This document shows, one piece after another, positions 22,946 to 34,555 of a DNA stretch of 64,000 bases. Made by a program: the position numbers and the translations under genes. The notes beneath the pieces were generated by a model. The model made no database searches, had not been told where the DNA came from, and worked only from the letters and a program-made list of their open reading frames with translations. Source of the DNA: Ananas comosus. Lineage: Eukaryota > Streptophyta > Magnoliopsida > Poales > Bromeliaceae. How positions within the stretch are numbered: the stretch's first letter is position 1; every line of letters starts with the position of its first letter. The DNA lies in contig NC_033621.1 of the NCBI RefSeq assembly GCF_001540865.1, positions 22,125,279 to 22,189,278 on the forward strand. Direction: 5' to 3'.

Positions 22946-23633
22946 CTAATCGAAACTCAAATTCTCCGAAATAGCGTCTGGTCGAAATTAATTACGAAAA
23001 AAAATGAGAAAAAAATAAAATATTAACCCATCATTCACACCTCCAGGTTTTACGCCGTTCATTTCCTATCAACTAAACAGTAAAATCGGTGAAACTTTAG
23101 TTCTACAACTGTATAAATAAATAGCTGATAAAAATAATTTTTGCCTGACTTTTAGTTTATCTGAAAGTCTATTTCAATCCGAACTTTGCTTTCGATAAAA
23201 CAAATATGCTCACCTATCATACTCACTACTATTACTAATATATGATGCGTACATCACTAGCTCGTCATTAGTTTTCTTTCTTTCAAGCCTGGCAACCTCA
23301 ATATTGATTCTTCAATGCAGAATAATTCAAGACTCCTGATGAGTGTATTTTTATCTGATACAGTACAACGAGGGTAGTTTTAAATTTGATTATACTTTCT
23401 TCAAAATAAGAAAATTAAAAATAAAAAATAATAAACAAAAAAGAAAAAGAGAGAGGGAAAAAAGAAAACAAAAATGTTTGTTTGACCAGGTCTACAAACC
23501 AGGAGCAGGCAATGACTTGTAGGTGGTTGTGGGTTTTCATGCAATTTAGATTTGATTTGCATTGACTCCCTTTGACTTTCTAGAAGCTTTTGTAAGGAAT
23601 TAGTCAATGTAGGCAACATAGGCTAGCTAATAA
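22946..23633. other. AT-rich flank of the Copia element
   Basis: No gene is recognised. 23190-23215 contains TTTCGATAAAACAAATATG, an approximate inverted match to ATTGTTTGTTTTACCGAAAA at about 22692. This hints at an old MITE around SINE copy C. Short open frames here are low-complexity. Confidence 0.4.
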
Positions 23634-24090
23634 TGATAAAATTTCAAGGTATGTAAAATAAATAGAAAATAAATACATACCAAGATTCAGGATCATAATA
23701 AAATAAAACAACTCACAGAACGCCATAGAAAAGAAATTCTTGATCAATCTTGCGGAAGCATGAAGTCCGGCTATTATCTGAAAGTCACGAACCGAACTTG
23801 GGTGATTTGATTTCTCCTTCTATCTCAGGCACTCTACCGTATGGTGTGGAACCGATGGTAATTCTTCACCAGAATGCGTATAAGAAGGTGGCAGGACCAA
23901 TACCCCTTTATGTCCAGATCGACTTCCCATCAAAGTCTGATTAGGATGCTATTTAAACTTTGAAATAGATGGGATAGGGATAAAATATACCATATCAAGT
24001 AGTTCTATATCTGTTAGGATTGACCTTTATCTATAGCAAATCCTAATTTAAATATGATTAATTGGGCCACAAAATATGGAAATCCTAACA
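23634..24090 (-). repeat. 3' LTR of the Copia element (457 bp)
   Basis: It runs from TGTTAGGATTTCC (minus strand, from 24090) to TTTTATCA at 23634. It matches the other LTR over its whole length, differing mainly at CATAGAAAAG/CACAGAGAAG and in a 5-bp deletion near TTTATGTCC. Confidence 0.95.
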
Positions 24091-24103
24091 ATCTCCTACT
24101 TGG
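24091..24103 (-). other. Polypurine tract of the Copia element
   Basis: The minus strand reads CCAAGTAGGAGAT immediately before the LTR start TGTTAGG. This is the usual plus-strand primer position in Copia elements. Confidence 0.8.
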
Positions 24104-24829
24104 CTCATATTAATCATATTCCATTAACGGATTTTCTATATTCCAAACTTTATTGCGCATTATTGAAAACTTTATGGTCAAATACCTTAGAACTCACTTG
24201 ATCTTTAGCTCAAACTAAAAGACTACAATGATAGGAACTATGGCGGTCCACCTCTTCATAACGAAATTTTCCTTCCATAATTACCGTATCATCTTCACCT
24301 CCTAGCCGAGTACTTTATATGGCATAACTTTATGAATGAACTTAAACTGTATGTTCATTCGTTAATAGACAAAATTTTATGTCTATTAAATGGGCCAACA
24401 CAGCTGCATTAAACTTTAACGAAAAAAAAAGATAGATGTTACAATTTTATACATCAAAAGAACTAATCAAACCCATACTTTTAACACAATCTGTGTAAGG
24501 TACCAGACTTCTAAAACTATGAAGTTACGGCGTACACTGGTTTAGAGAGCAATTGGAATGGTCCCGGTGAGGTCCGGAAGCATTCGGGCGTTTCGGTGCG
24601 CGTAGGCGCTAAAACGGACCCCGCAAGGTCATGTTGGGCCGTGAGCTAAATCCGGCATTAGCGTGGATGGAAAGATGATGAAAACATGCTCGAAAACATA
24701 TTTGGAGAGTTTCAGTTCGATTTGAAATGAATCGGAGGTCAAACGAGCGAAAACGGACGAAAACGGGCGAAAATGCTGAAAATTTGACTAAGTCCTTGAG
24801 GCTGGCTGAAATGCATACGGGGACGGGTC

Positions 24830-24888
24830 CCTCAGCTAGGGACCGGTCTCTCAGGGACCGGTCCCTCATCCAAGGACCGGTCCCCGTA
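24830..24888. repeat. Array of GGGACCGGTCCC palindromes in LTR A
   Basis: Three to four copies of GGGACCGGTCCC or a close variant lie within about 60 bases, ahead of a TATA-like TTATATG. The ACCGGT core is the same as in LTR B but the flanking half-sites differ. Confidence 0.85.
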
Positions 24889-26027
24889 GCCCGAAAATGC
24901 CCAGTTCGGGCTGTTGCAAGAGAGGCATTGTTGAGGGACTTATATGCAATTGTGGCATGGGTTAAGTGTATAGAGAGGGTTAGAACACCTCTCTCTCTCT
25001 TTCCCTCACCGTTTCATCCCTCTCTCTCTCTCTCTAAACGAAAGAAGAAGAAGAAGAGAAGAAGAAGAGGAAGGAGGAAGAAAAGAAGAAGAAAAAGAAG
25101 GAGAAGAAGATCAAGGAAGAGGTTTTCATTACCTCCATCTTCTTCCTCACTTTGGAGCAAGCTTTGGAGAGGTAAGCATCTTAACCTCTCATGGTAGATC
25201 CCTAGATAAATGGTTTTGATCTCTAAAATTGGTTTAATTGGATTCCTAGCAAGCTTAATACATGTTTAATGCTAGAATCTAGAGATTTAAAGGTAGGTTT
25301 TTATCTAATTGGAATCTAGGGCTCCGAAATGGAGTTTTGGCAAATATGAGGGTTTGATCTCATTTGACCCTCTGTAAACCTAATTGCTAGGTCTACGAAC
25401 GCGTTGGCGAAGTCGGTTCGGTGATCCGTTGAGCCGTTACAAAGATATTGAAGAAACGGACGCTTGGAGCTTCGTTTCCGCCTGGAGGGCCGAGGCGACG
25501 TCCATAAATCGTGAAATCAGATCCCGAGCACCGTAGCAGCAAGGCGAAGACCTTTAACTCTTGAAACGGCGAAGCGACGCGGTCTTGGGAGCAACTGTGA
25601 GATCGGGCCCAAACGGGTGCCGAGTGCCGCGGAAGCCGATTGCAAGTGTCGACAAGCAATCGGAACGCGTGTTAAGGTGGGTTGTGCTTACCGAAGCGAC
25701 TAGGTCGCTTTTATGTCTAAGATGATTAAGAATCCATATTGATGCATATAAATATAAATAAAGCACGTGGATGATACATGTAGCTAATCCTAAGTAATGC
25801 ATGTTAATAATATGATGCAAATGCTAAGTAGGTGCATAGAAATGATATAGAGATCATAGAATGCATGCTATGTAATGCTAGATAACTGCATAAATACATG
25901 AGTAGCATTGTGAGGATATGCATGTGAAGGGAATTGATAATCTAGAATGAGTAGAGAACTCGACAACGGAAAATGGTAATGTCGAATGCTTGATTGGACA
26001 ATTACAATGTGAACTAGATCGAGTGGC

Positions 26028-26145
26028 ATCTAACCTAGTGTTAGTAAACATAGGTTGAACAGGAATGATATCGAACCTAGTGTTAATAAACATAGGTCGG
26101 ACATAGGGATGTTGAACCTAGTGTCAGTGAACATAGGTTGAACCA
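26028..26145. repeat. Three ~45-bp repeats of AACCTAGTGTTAGTAAACAT in LTR A
   Basis: Units beginning ACCTAGTGTTAGTAAACAT, ACCTAGTGTTAATAAACAT and ACCTAGTGTCAGTGAACAT, each ending AGGT(T/C)G, follow one another. Each is itself a loose inverted repeat (AACCT...AGGTT). Confidence 0.8.
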
Positions 26146-26151
26146 GTGAAC

Positions 26152-28686
26152 TGTAATACACTGGATCTTAGCAAATCGCAAGATTCGAGTGTTTGATCTG
26201 TGTTTGGAGCTTTTCCACAGTTTTTGGAGGGTTGTTGATAGTGTTCCGACCCCCGGCACGCATCCCGAGGATGTTGGAGTGAGACTTGGCACCAAAATTC
26301 CAAAATCGGAATTTTTGGACAGCTCTCGGGTAGCCTGCAGCGGGCTTGTACCGGAACAAGACTGGCCTTGTACCGGTACAAGGGTTGATGGTTGTACCGG
26401 TACAGCCATCGGGCTTGTACCGGTACAGAGCCGCAGACCGAGCAACCCGAGCCTCGGGTTTGCATTTTCGTCGGCCTTGTACCGGTACAAGAACCCGTGT
26501 ACCGGTACAAGGAGGCAGATTTCGTGCAGTTTGGACTGCAAGGGGTTTTTCGCGATTGTAGCCTATCTATTAGTAACCCCACGCCCCTAGGGCATCTCCT
26601 GAGCTTGGAACCTGCAGGGAGAAAGGTGAGGAAGCCCTCCACACCTTCCTTTGTGATTTCTTTGATTTTGGTTGGGGTTTTAAGAGATTAAACCTTCCTT
26701 TTTGCTCCTTTTTGCTTGTTGGAAGTTTTTCCACCATTGGAGCTTGATCTTGGAGCTTGGTGGAGGGAAGATCTTGGGACTTGGATAGTTTAGAGCTTGG
26801 ATTGAAGCTTCTAAGAGGTAAGCAACTTGTTCTCTCCCTCTAGATTCGAGTTTTATTGGATTTCATGAGATGAAACCCTAGATTTAGGTTTTAGGGTTAA
26901 TATTGGGCATTTTGAATCTAGGGCTTTTGAAGCTAGATTGATTGGATTAGAGGCTTCCATTAGGTTGGATTGGATGAGCCCTAGCTTCATTTTGGAGCTT
27001 TAGAGAAGATTTTTGCACTAGAGGTGAGTTCTTCTCACCTATACTTGTCTAGCTTAATGACTGAGCTATCGATGGTTCGTTTCGTTCGTGTGACGTTTGT
27101 TCTTGTACCTCTAGGGTACTAGGAGACTAGAGGACACCCTCGTTGGAGCGCACGAGGAGTTTCGTTGCCATCGGTGGGTTTGGCTTCCTTGAAATTGGAG
27201 GAGATTCCTCCTAAGTGGTTAAATGCTTTCATGCTCCTTAAATTCATGCATATTCATGTTTAGTAGCATTTATGAGAGTTTTTGAATGCTTAGAACTCAT
27301 ATGTAGTGCATCAAGAAAATTTACTCTATGTAGTAGAGAGAGAAAGACAATGTGCTTTGTTAATATGCATGCGAAGAATATTCCATGAGATGATAGGAAA
27401 TCAAGATTCATGCTTCGATTTTGACTAGAACTATAAGTTCTTGAACTTAGCATCCATGTTGGGACAAAATGAGCCATAGTGTCATAAAGAGGCACTTGGA
27501 CTAGAGAATTATTAAACTGCAACATAGAGACTTGATAATAGGCCACATTGACATCAAACTAATATTTCCATATTGAATGATAATGAATGAAATAATTGAC
27601 TTGGCACGGAGGACATTTACTAATATATACCCAATGTTATTAGACATCGAGCCTGGTAACTTGCGACAGATCCGTTTGACTTACGTTGCACATTGTGCTC
27701 ATTCGGCACATGCTGTGAGAGGTCGCTCCCTAAAAGCCGCACTCCGGAAATGCCATCGCGATAACATATTCGCGCGTGCGTGATTGGGCCGCCGAAGTGG
27801 ATTGCCCGTGGGACGGCTCATCCTAAGGTGGGATGAGATACTACGGGGCCATTAGGCTCGGCCCAGGGGCCAGAACAGTCCCTACGGGTGGTCTCAGGGC
27901 TAACACCTTCGGCGTGGGTCCTTCAGATTTGACTTCGAGTATTCATGATGACTTAGAGTATTACTTATGACCACTTGACTCAATAAGTAAACACGGCATT
28001 TTACTATACTGCGCATTGTGAACCATTATGATAGTTGGAGACTATTTAACTTCAGCATAGTTGCTTTCGTACTTGCTACCTTTATGCAAGTGCAGACTTT
28101 CTGCTATAGTAATTATATTTTACCCTTACCGTCTTAATTATTAATTACACTATGTTAGTTACACTCAGCCTCTTTTGTAGCTTTGGCCTTGTGGTGGGCA
28201 TTCACTGAGTCAAGTATATGGCCCACTGGGGAACTATTTCTTGATAGTTTCTCAACGCCCCCATGTTGTTAATGGTTTCCTTTTTCAGAGCCTTCGGCAT
28301 TCCGCGGCGGAGGTACGGATCGCGCAAGGATCGCTGTAGCTAGCTAGCGAGGACGTTCTTACTTAGGTGGTTCTGCTCATTCTTGTATTTTGAGAGCAGT
28401 GTTGAGATTTTTGGTATCCATGTATAGAGACCACCTATGTAACCACACCTATAGCAACGTGTATTTGGGATTTCCTGATTGTATCGCTTATGTTTTATTT
28501 AGTGGATTTACATGTTTCATGCCTTATCCTTGTTGTAACATTATACAATTTATTATCCTCTGATACTCCCTAGAACCTCTTGTTACTAGCTTTATTATGT
28601 GTTGTTTTTCTAGACGGCCTTATATGTTGTAGACATATGGCGGTCTGGGCACGCCGGACGGGCTTCCGCTGGTCCGGGCGTTGACA
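26152..28686 (+). mobile_element. Large solo-LTR-like insertion B nested in insertion A
   Basis: It starts TGTAATACACTGG and ends GGGCGTTGACA. The flanks are TGAAC (26147-26151) and TGACC (28687-28691), 4 of 5 identical. It is 2535 bp and non-coding. Its layout parallels element A: a cluster of TTGTACCGGTACAA palindromes (26346-26515), a donor-like AGAG|GTAAGCAAC (26816), and an acceptor-like TTTTTCAG (28285). The sequence is otherwise different from A, so this is a related family rather than a recent duplicate. Confidence 0.75.
26346..26513. repeat. Array of ACCGGT-centred palindromes in LTR B
   Basis: Six copies of (C)TTGTACCGGTACA(A)G occur at about 26346, 26366, 26392, 26413, 26474 and 26498, one of them with an A substitution. 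Each is a 14-base palindrome or nearly so. The cluster sits in the 5' third of the LTR, where enhancer repeats of LTR promoters are often found. Confidence 0.85.
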
Positions 28687-31600
28687 TGACCTAAGAAGCT
28701 GAGACTGAAGTGTATGGATAATAGAACTTAGAGTTTTTGGTAACTCTAGTGTTGTGATATAGTAAACCTAGAGTAAGGCTTTGAAACCTACGTTTGTGAG
28801 AATAAGTTAGCGAACCACTAGGATGTTCTAGGTCGACAGCAAGGGTTGGTGTAGAAGCCATCGACCTGTGGAATGGATTCGCGAATCCCGGAATCTTTGA
28901 TAACCTTGGTTATCAAGGCTAGGCGGTGTTTGGCACGATTTCGCCGCACGAAGGTTGATACCAAGGATTGATGGGAGGTGAGTGCACCGAGATCACCGCC
29001 CGGGCTGAACCAATAGTCGTGGCGTGTGCGACGATTTTCGCCGGCGCAGATGGTTAAGCCCAGTGTAGTGGGATTCATGCCGTGCTTGATCGACTTGAGC
29101 CATTGTTGGGTGAGGTGCGATTCGTTCGCCGCCAGATGGCCAAGTCGAGGGACTTGAATAGATGGCCAAGTCGAGGGACTTGAACCAGTGTTCGGCGTGT
29201 GCAACGACTTCGCCGCCGGCTGGTTAAGTCTTAGAGGGCAGCCAGTGCGCGGACTATCCGCGGATGATTGACTCGAGGCCGAGTCGGGTGGTTAGCTTGA
29301 TTAGGTTAATAGAAACCTTGAAAGCCAGTGATAAAGGTAAGAACTAAGGTAATAGAGACCTTAGAGGCAAAGTGAACTTGAGTTGTGAACTGAGGTAATA
29401 GAAACCTTAGAGTAAAGAAATGTGAGCTAAGGTAGCTAAGTAAAAGTAGAATTCAAATGATCTACTAGATATTGCATAGAGTTGCATGACTTGCATATTG
29501 CATATTGTTAGGCCTAACATGTATTTCAATTGAATATATTTGTATTGTATATTGTTGAACTAACATATTGCAGGGCCTACTTAGACCTAATGGTCGAGTT
29601 TTTTCCTTGGGTGGCCGTACTCACTGGGAACCATGGAGTTGGTTCTCACCCCACGTTGTTTTGAGGTGTTTACAGGTTCGCACGTGAGCGGCACGGCGGC
29701 GCGAGGAAAGGGCGTAGCTCCGTAGATAGCGCCCTACCCCAGAGACCAGAGCTAACAGTACCCCGTCGACATAGCTTAGGGGTATAGGCAATGAAAGCAA
29801 GCAAATGTATCAAACTTGTAATAAGTAAATATTGTAGTAACTTAGATTGTAATTGGAAGTCAAATGTTAAAGAATGGAAATTGGGATGTAAAAGCTATGG
29901 ATGTGAATGTATGTAATAACATAGGATGTGTTTATGTTGTATGATACCTTCCTTTTGCAATCTTGATTGATATCTGTTCCTGGTTGGAACTCTGTACATT
30001 GTATTGATTACGATGCCTTGAATGTACAGGGAAGACTCTGTCCGTAGTACAGGGGAAATCCTGTCCATTCGGCCCTGTCGGCACCGCGACCTCGGCCAAA
30101 TAGGCGGGTGGTCGCGGGCTGTGACAATCTGTATATGACCCAGGTGCCGGCCGCTTGGTCATTGGGTTTGCAATCATACACTTGGTACTGATGTACTCAA
30201 TTGCAACATAACTTTTCTCTATTTTCTCTCTCACAACAAGATATTTGGTGTCCAAGTGCTTACATTCTGCTGTAATCTTGTTGTTATTGGCAAAGGAAAT
30301 CGCAGCTGAACTATCACAGAAAATCTTTATTGGATAAACACCGGAGTCGACAATTCTTAAGTCTGTGATAAAATTTCTAAGCCAAAAAGCCTGTGACGTG
30401 GTATCGTAACATGCAATATGATCCAAAATTTCCTTCATATACTTCATAACCTTCTTAGTAGCCTTCCAATACTTCATATCTGGATTACTTTGATACCTGC
30501 TAAGTAATCCAACAACAAAAGCAATATCCGGACATGTGCACGTCTGTGCATACATAAGACTACCAACTGCAGAGCCATAGGGTATGCTTTTCATCTGTTT
30601 AATTTCTAATTGGTTCATGGGATACTGAAAAGTATTAAGCTTATCCCCTTTCCGGACAGGAGCAATACTGGGCTTATATGCAATAGCCCAAGATCATTAC
30701 TGGCAAGCAAAATATCATCAACATAAAGGACTAAGAAAATTATTTTACTCCCACTAACCTTTAGATAAATATATTGATCAACAATATTTTCCTTAAAACC
30801 AAAGGTCAAAATAGTTTGTTTAAATTTTAAATACCATTGTCGGAAGGCCTGCTTTAGTCCATATATTGATTTTTTTTTAATTTCCATACCAAATGGTCCT
30901 TTCCCTTTTGCGAGAATCCTTCAGGTTGATTCATATACACCTCTTCATAGAGATCCCCATTTAAAAAAGCAGTTTTGACATCCATCTGGTGTAGCTCGAG
31001 ATCAAAATGAGCAACCAGAGCCATAATAATACGGAAAGATTCCTTTCTAGATACTGGAGAGAAAGTCTCTTTATAGTCAATACCTTCTTTCTGAGTGAAT
31101 CCTTTTGCCACAAGTCGGGCCTTGTATCTCTCTATGTTACCTTTGGAGTCCCATTTGATTTTATAAATCCATTTGCATCCTACGGGTTTAACTCCTATAG
31201 GTAACTCAACAAGATCCCACACCTTATTGTGGTTCATGAATTTAATCTCATCCTTCATGGTATTGTACCATTCCGTAAAATTATTACTATTTATGGCTTC
31301 GGAAAAACTAAGAGGATCATCTAAACTCTGGCCAATCTCATAAAGATAGACGATATAATCATTGGATATAGCCGGTCTTTTCTGTCTTGAGGATCTTCTT
31401 AAATCTATCTGATTATCCACTTGTACATCTTGATGTGGATTATCAATGATAGGTTCATAATCACTTTGTGGTTCCAAAACGACTTCTTGTTCTACTGGAA
31501 TAAGAACCATCAAATCGTGAGAGATAATAGTGGGTCTGTCATGTACAGAATCCGAATGCTCTTGAATTTCCTCAAATTCAATGAATCGAGGTTCAGAGCT

Positions 31601-33865
31601 CCCACTAATTGCACTATCCTCAATAAACCGAGTTGTTTTAGTTTCTGCAATCTTTATAGGAAGTGATGGACAGTAAAACATATACCCCTTGGATCTTTCT
31701 GAATAACCAATAAAATATCCTGATATGGTTCTAGGATCTAATTTCTTTATTTGTGGATCATACAATTTGGCCTCAGCTTGACAACCCCATGCATGAAAAT
31801 ATCTTAAGCTGGGTTTCCGACCTGTCCAAAGCTCAAAAGGAGTCTTAGTAACAGCCTTAGTAGGGACCCGATTAAGAATATACAGGGCAGTTTTGAGTGC
31901 CTCACTTCACAATGATATCGGAAGGGTAGAATTACTGATCATACTCCTGAGCATATCAATTAATGTGCGGTTCCTTCTTTCAGCAACACCATTCTAATCA
32001 GGTGTCCCTGGCATAGTGTACTGTGGAACAATTCCGCACTGCTCCAGAAACTTAGCAAAAGGCCCAGAAATTTGGCCTTTATCTGTTTTTTTACCAAAAT
32101 ATTCACCACCCCTATCTGATCTGATTACTTTTATCCTTTTCTCGAGTTGATTCTCTACTTCAGCCTTATATGCCTTAAAGGCATCTAATGCTTCAGATTT
32201 TTCTTTAAGTAAGTAGAGATAGCCATATCGAGAGTAGTCATCAGTAAATGTGATAAAATATTTATGGCCAGTAATTGAAATAGGAAGAGGTCCACATATA
32301 ACAGTATGAATTAACTCTAATGTTCTATCAGATCTTTTAGTACCTTAGAAAAGGTTTTGGTCTGCTTTTCCTTTATGCAGTCCACACATATTCCAAAGTC
32401 ACAGAAGTTTAAAATCATTTAAAATGTCTTCTCTTATTAATCTTTGGATTCTCTGTTTCGAGATGTGTCCTAACCTCTTATGCCATAACATGGATGACCT
32501 TTCATTATTAATGCCACGTTTTGATCCAATATTTTCGTGCATGGTAAGAAGGATTTCACTATATGAATCATCCAAAAATAATTTATATAGATTATTTTCC
32601 AAAACACCAGAGCCAACTATATGAGATTTATTAGGATAAAGAAAAACTTTATTATTAAAACTGAAACTATATCCCAATCCAACAAGTTTCGAAATAGAAA
32701 TTAAATTCTTAGAAAAATTTGGAACATAAAATATATCAACTAAATCCAAAATGTAACCAGTAAAAAGAACTAATCTAAATGTTCCTACAAATTCTACTTT
32801 AGTTGGATTTCCTTCAGCTGTATAGATAGTCGCTTCATCTTTACTGAGTTTTCTCCGATTTTGAAATCCCTGCACGGAATTTGCCACGTGGCATGTGGCA
32901 CCAGAGTCAATCCACCAAGTATTAGACGGAACTGAAACTAAATGCAACTCATGCATCAAAACCAGAAATTTACCTTTCTTCTGGAGCCATTTCTGATACT
33001 TTTGGCAGTCCTTCTTTATATGACCCTTTTTCTTACAAAAAACGCACTTGGGAGTCCAATTACTTGATTGGCCTTGTGAACCAGATGGAACTTCCTTGTT
33101 CTTTCTTTTTGAGTCATTCTTGCCCTTGCCATTCTTTGGACGCTTTATTTGTCTCTTTTGAGAAATAAAGTTGACTGCATTTTGTTTCTCTTGTATTAAT
33201 CTGCCTTCCTCTTACACACACATGGTCAGCAATTCATTAATTGACCATTTATCTTTATGTGTGTTATAAGAGATCTAAAATGGTCCATATTCAGATGGCA
33301 AAGAGTTCAAAATAAAGTGCACTAAGAATGAATCAGAGATGGTTAGTTCAAGTGCGGTGAGTTGCGCTGCAATATCTCGCATTTCCATAATATGCTCGCG
33401 AATCGAGCCATTTCCAGAGTACTTCATGGAAGACAGTTTATTCATTAAGGTGCTCGCCAAGGCTTTATTGGAGCTGACAAATTGCTCCTCAATGGCCTTT
33501 AGATAATCCTTGACTTTATCACATTCTGGGATTGATCCCCTTATGCTGTTTGATACCCTTGACTTTATGAGCATCAAACTTAAGCGGTTGGATCGCTCCC
33601 ACTTTTTCTGCGCGGATTCCTGCAGTGGAGTCATTGGCCTCACTACCTTAGGCGGTTGTTCAACGCGCAGAGCCAAATCTAAATCCATATAGCCCAAAAT
33701 GAACATAATCTGTTCTTTCCACTCCGAATAATTAGAACCATTAAGTATAGAAATAGATTCACCAATAGGAACAGAAAATGGATTCATAGCTGAAAAATAA
33801 AATGCATGTTTTATCAATAAAATACGACATCAAAATTACCACACACCAAAAATTAGAAAAATACA

Positions 33866-34160
33866 CTTTATATGACATCACAACCCCTCCTTTGGGAGCA
33901 GAATTATGAGCATAAGTATTTTTCGTTCTTTATGCATATGCTTTATATGACATCACAACCCTTCCTTTGGGAGCAGAGTTATGAGCATAAATATGCAATT
34001 ATTCCTAATGCATATACTTTATATGACATCACAACCCCTCCTTTGGGAGCAGAGTTGTGAGCATAAATATTTTTCGTTCCTTATGCATATACTTTATATG
34101 ACATCACAACCCCTCCTTTGGGAGCAGAGTTGTGAGCATAAATATGCAATCTCTTTATCA
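33866..34160. repeat. Four ~75-bp tandem repeats in the Copia leader
   Basis: TATGACATCACAACCC occurs at 33871, 33946, 34022 and 34097, a period of 75-76 bases. Each is followed by CTCCTTTGGGAGCAGA and GAGCATAA. A shortened fifth unit (CCTCCTTTGGGAGCAGACTA) is at 34303-34322. The array lies between the primer-binding site and gag, in the transcribed leader. Confidence 0.92.
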
Positions 34161-34384
34161 GAGATTAATTTAAACTTTTTGCAGATCGTGATAATTTCAA
34201 ATTTCCCATAAGAAGAAATTGTCAGCTTTGGCCAGGCAAATTTCTCCAAACAAGTTATAAGAAAATTACCATCCTGCACCACCCATGTACCTTCATGTCT
34301 AGACCTCCTTTGGGAGCAGACTAAACATAATATCAGGGTGCAATTTTCGCAAGCATTTCTTTAAAGCAATTAATTTATCTTTTC

Positions 34385-34555
34385 TTCCGGTCGGGACCGC
34401 TTTGGCTTGCACCCGAACAGTTGAAGCAATAAATTAATCTGACTTAGTGCTGCATAACTAACATGAAAATTATCCGGAAGCACTACTTTAAAGTAAATTA
34501 AACCATTATTTCTTTTAATTAGGACCGCTTTGGCTTGCACCTAACCAATCAAAAT
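34385..34555. repeat. Pair of repeats GGACCGCTTTGGCTTGCACC in the Copia leader
   Basis: GGGACCGCTTTGGCTTGCAC recurs as AGGACCGCTTTGGCTTGCAC about 125 bases later. Each is followed by a similar AATAAATTAAT(C/T)T(G/A)ACTTAG block. It is a second repeat type in the same leader. Confidence 0.7.

Larger units (their letters stand above)
24494..30126 (+). mobile_element. Large solo-LTR-like insertion A (Gypsy type) inside the Copia element
   Basis: It starts TGTAAGGTACC and ends GGGCTGTGACA, with an exact 5-bp duplication ATCTG (24489-24493 and 30127-30131). Removing it rejoins the Copia frame at its C-terminus. It has no gag-pol reading frame, so it looks like a solo LTR of about 3.1 kb after subtracting nested element B. 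Features in order: ACCGGT palindromes (24838-24885), a TATA-like TTATATG (about 24941), a CT tract (25000-25035), a splice-donor-like GAG|GTAAGCATC (25170), and three ~45-bp repeats (26028-26145). After element B come a duplicated GATGGCCAAGTCGAGGGACT (29140-29180) and an acceptor-like GTTTACAG (29665). The Gypsy call rests on LTR size and termini only. Confidence 0.82.
24447..33787 (-). pseudogene. Decayed Copia gag-pol polyprotein
   Basis: Reading from 33787 on the minus strand, gag begins MNPFSVPIGESISILNGS and has in-frame stops at 33275-33277 and near 33214. A CCHC knuckle CVFCKKKGHIKKDC lies near 33020-33050, and the protease motif DSGAT near 32910. GAG-pre-integrase WHKRLGHIS follows, then a frameshift near 32400. 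The integrase region has further stops and shifts (near 31990 and 31907). Reverse transcriptase is split ([10 protein letters not shown] then [11 protein letters not shown]), with YVDD near 30715. Segments appear deleted after the YVDD region and within RNase H. The frame ends at the insertion at 30126 and resumes beyond it at 24488 with the C-terminal KSMGL and a stop at 24447. It is not functional. Confidence 0.92.

Noticed and set aside
24727..26642. Open frames of 130-170 codons in the large LTR insertions
   Set aside because: They show no gag or pol motifs and cross palindrome arrays and microsatellites; they are chance frames in long LTRs.
28818..29204. 128-codon minus-strand frame in LTR A
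   Set aside because: It crosses the duplicated GATGGCCAAGTCGAGGGACT segment and has no recognisable domain.
33866..34160. CRISPR-like regular repeats
   Set aside because: The repeats are contiguous 75-bp tandem units inside a plant retrotransposon leader, with no unique spacers and no cas genes.
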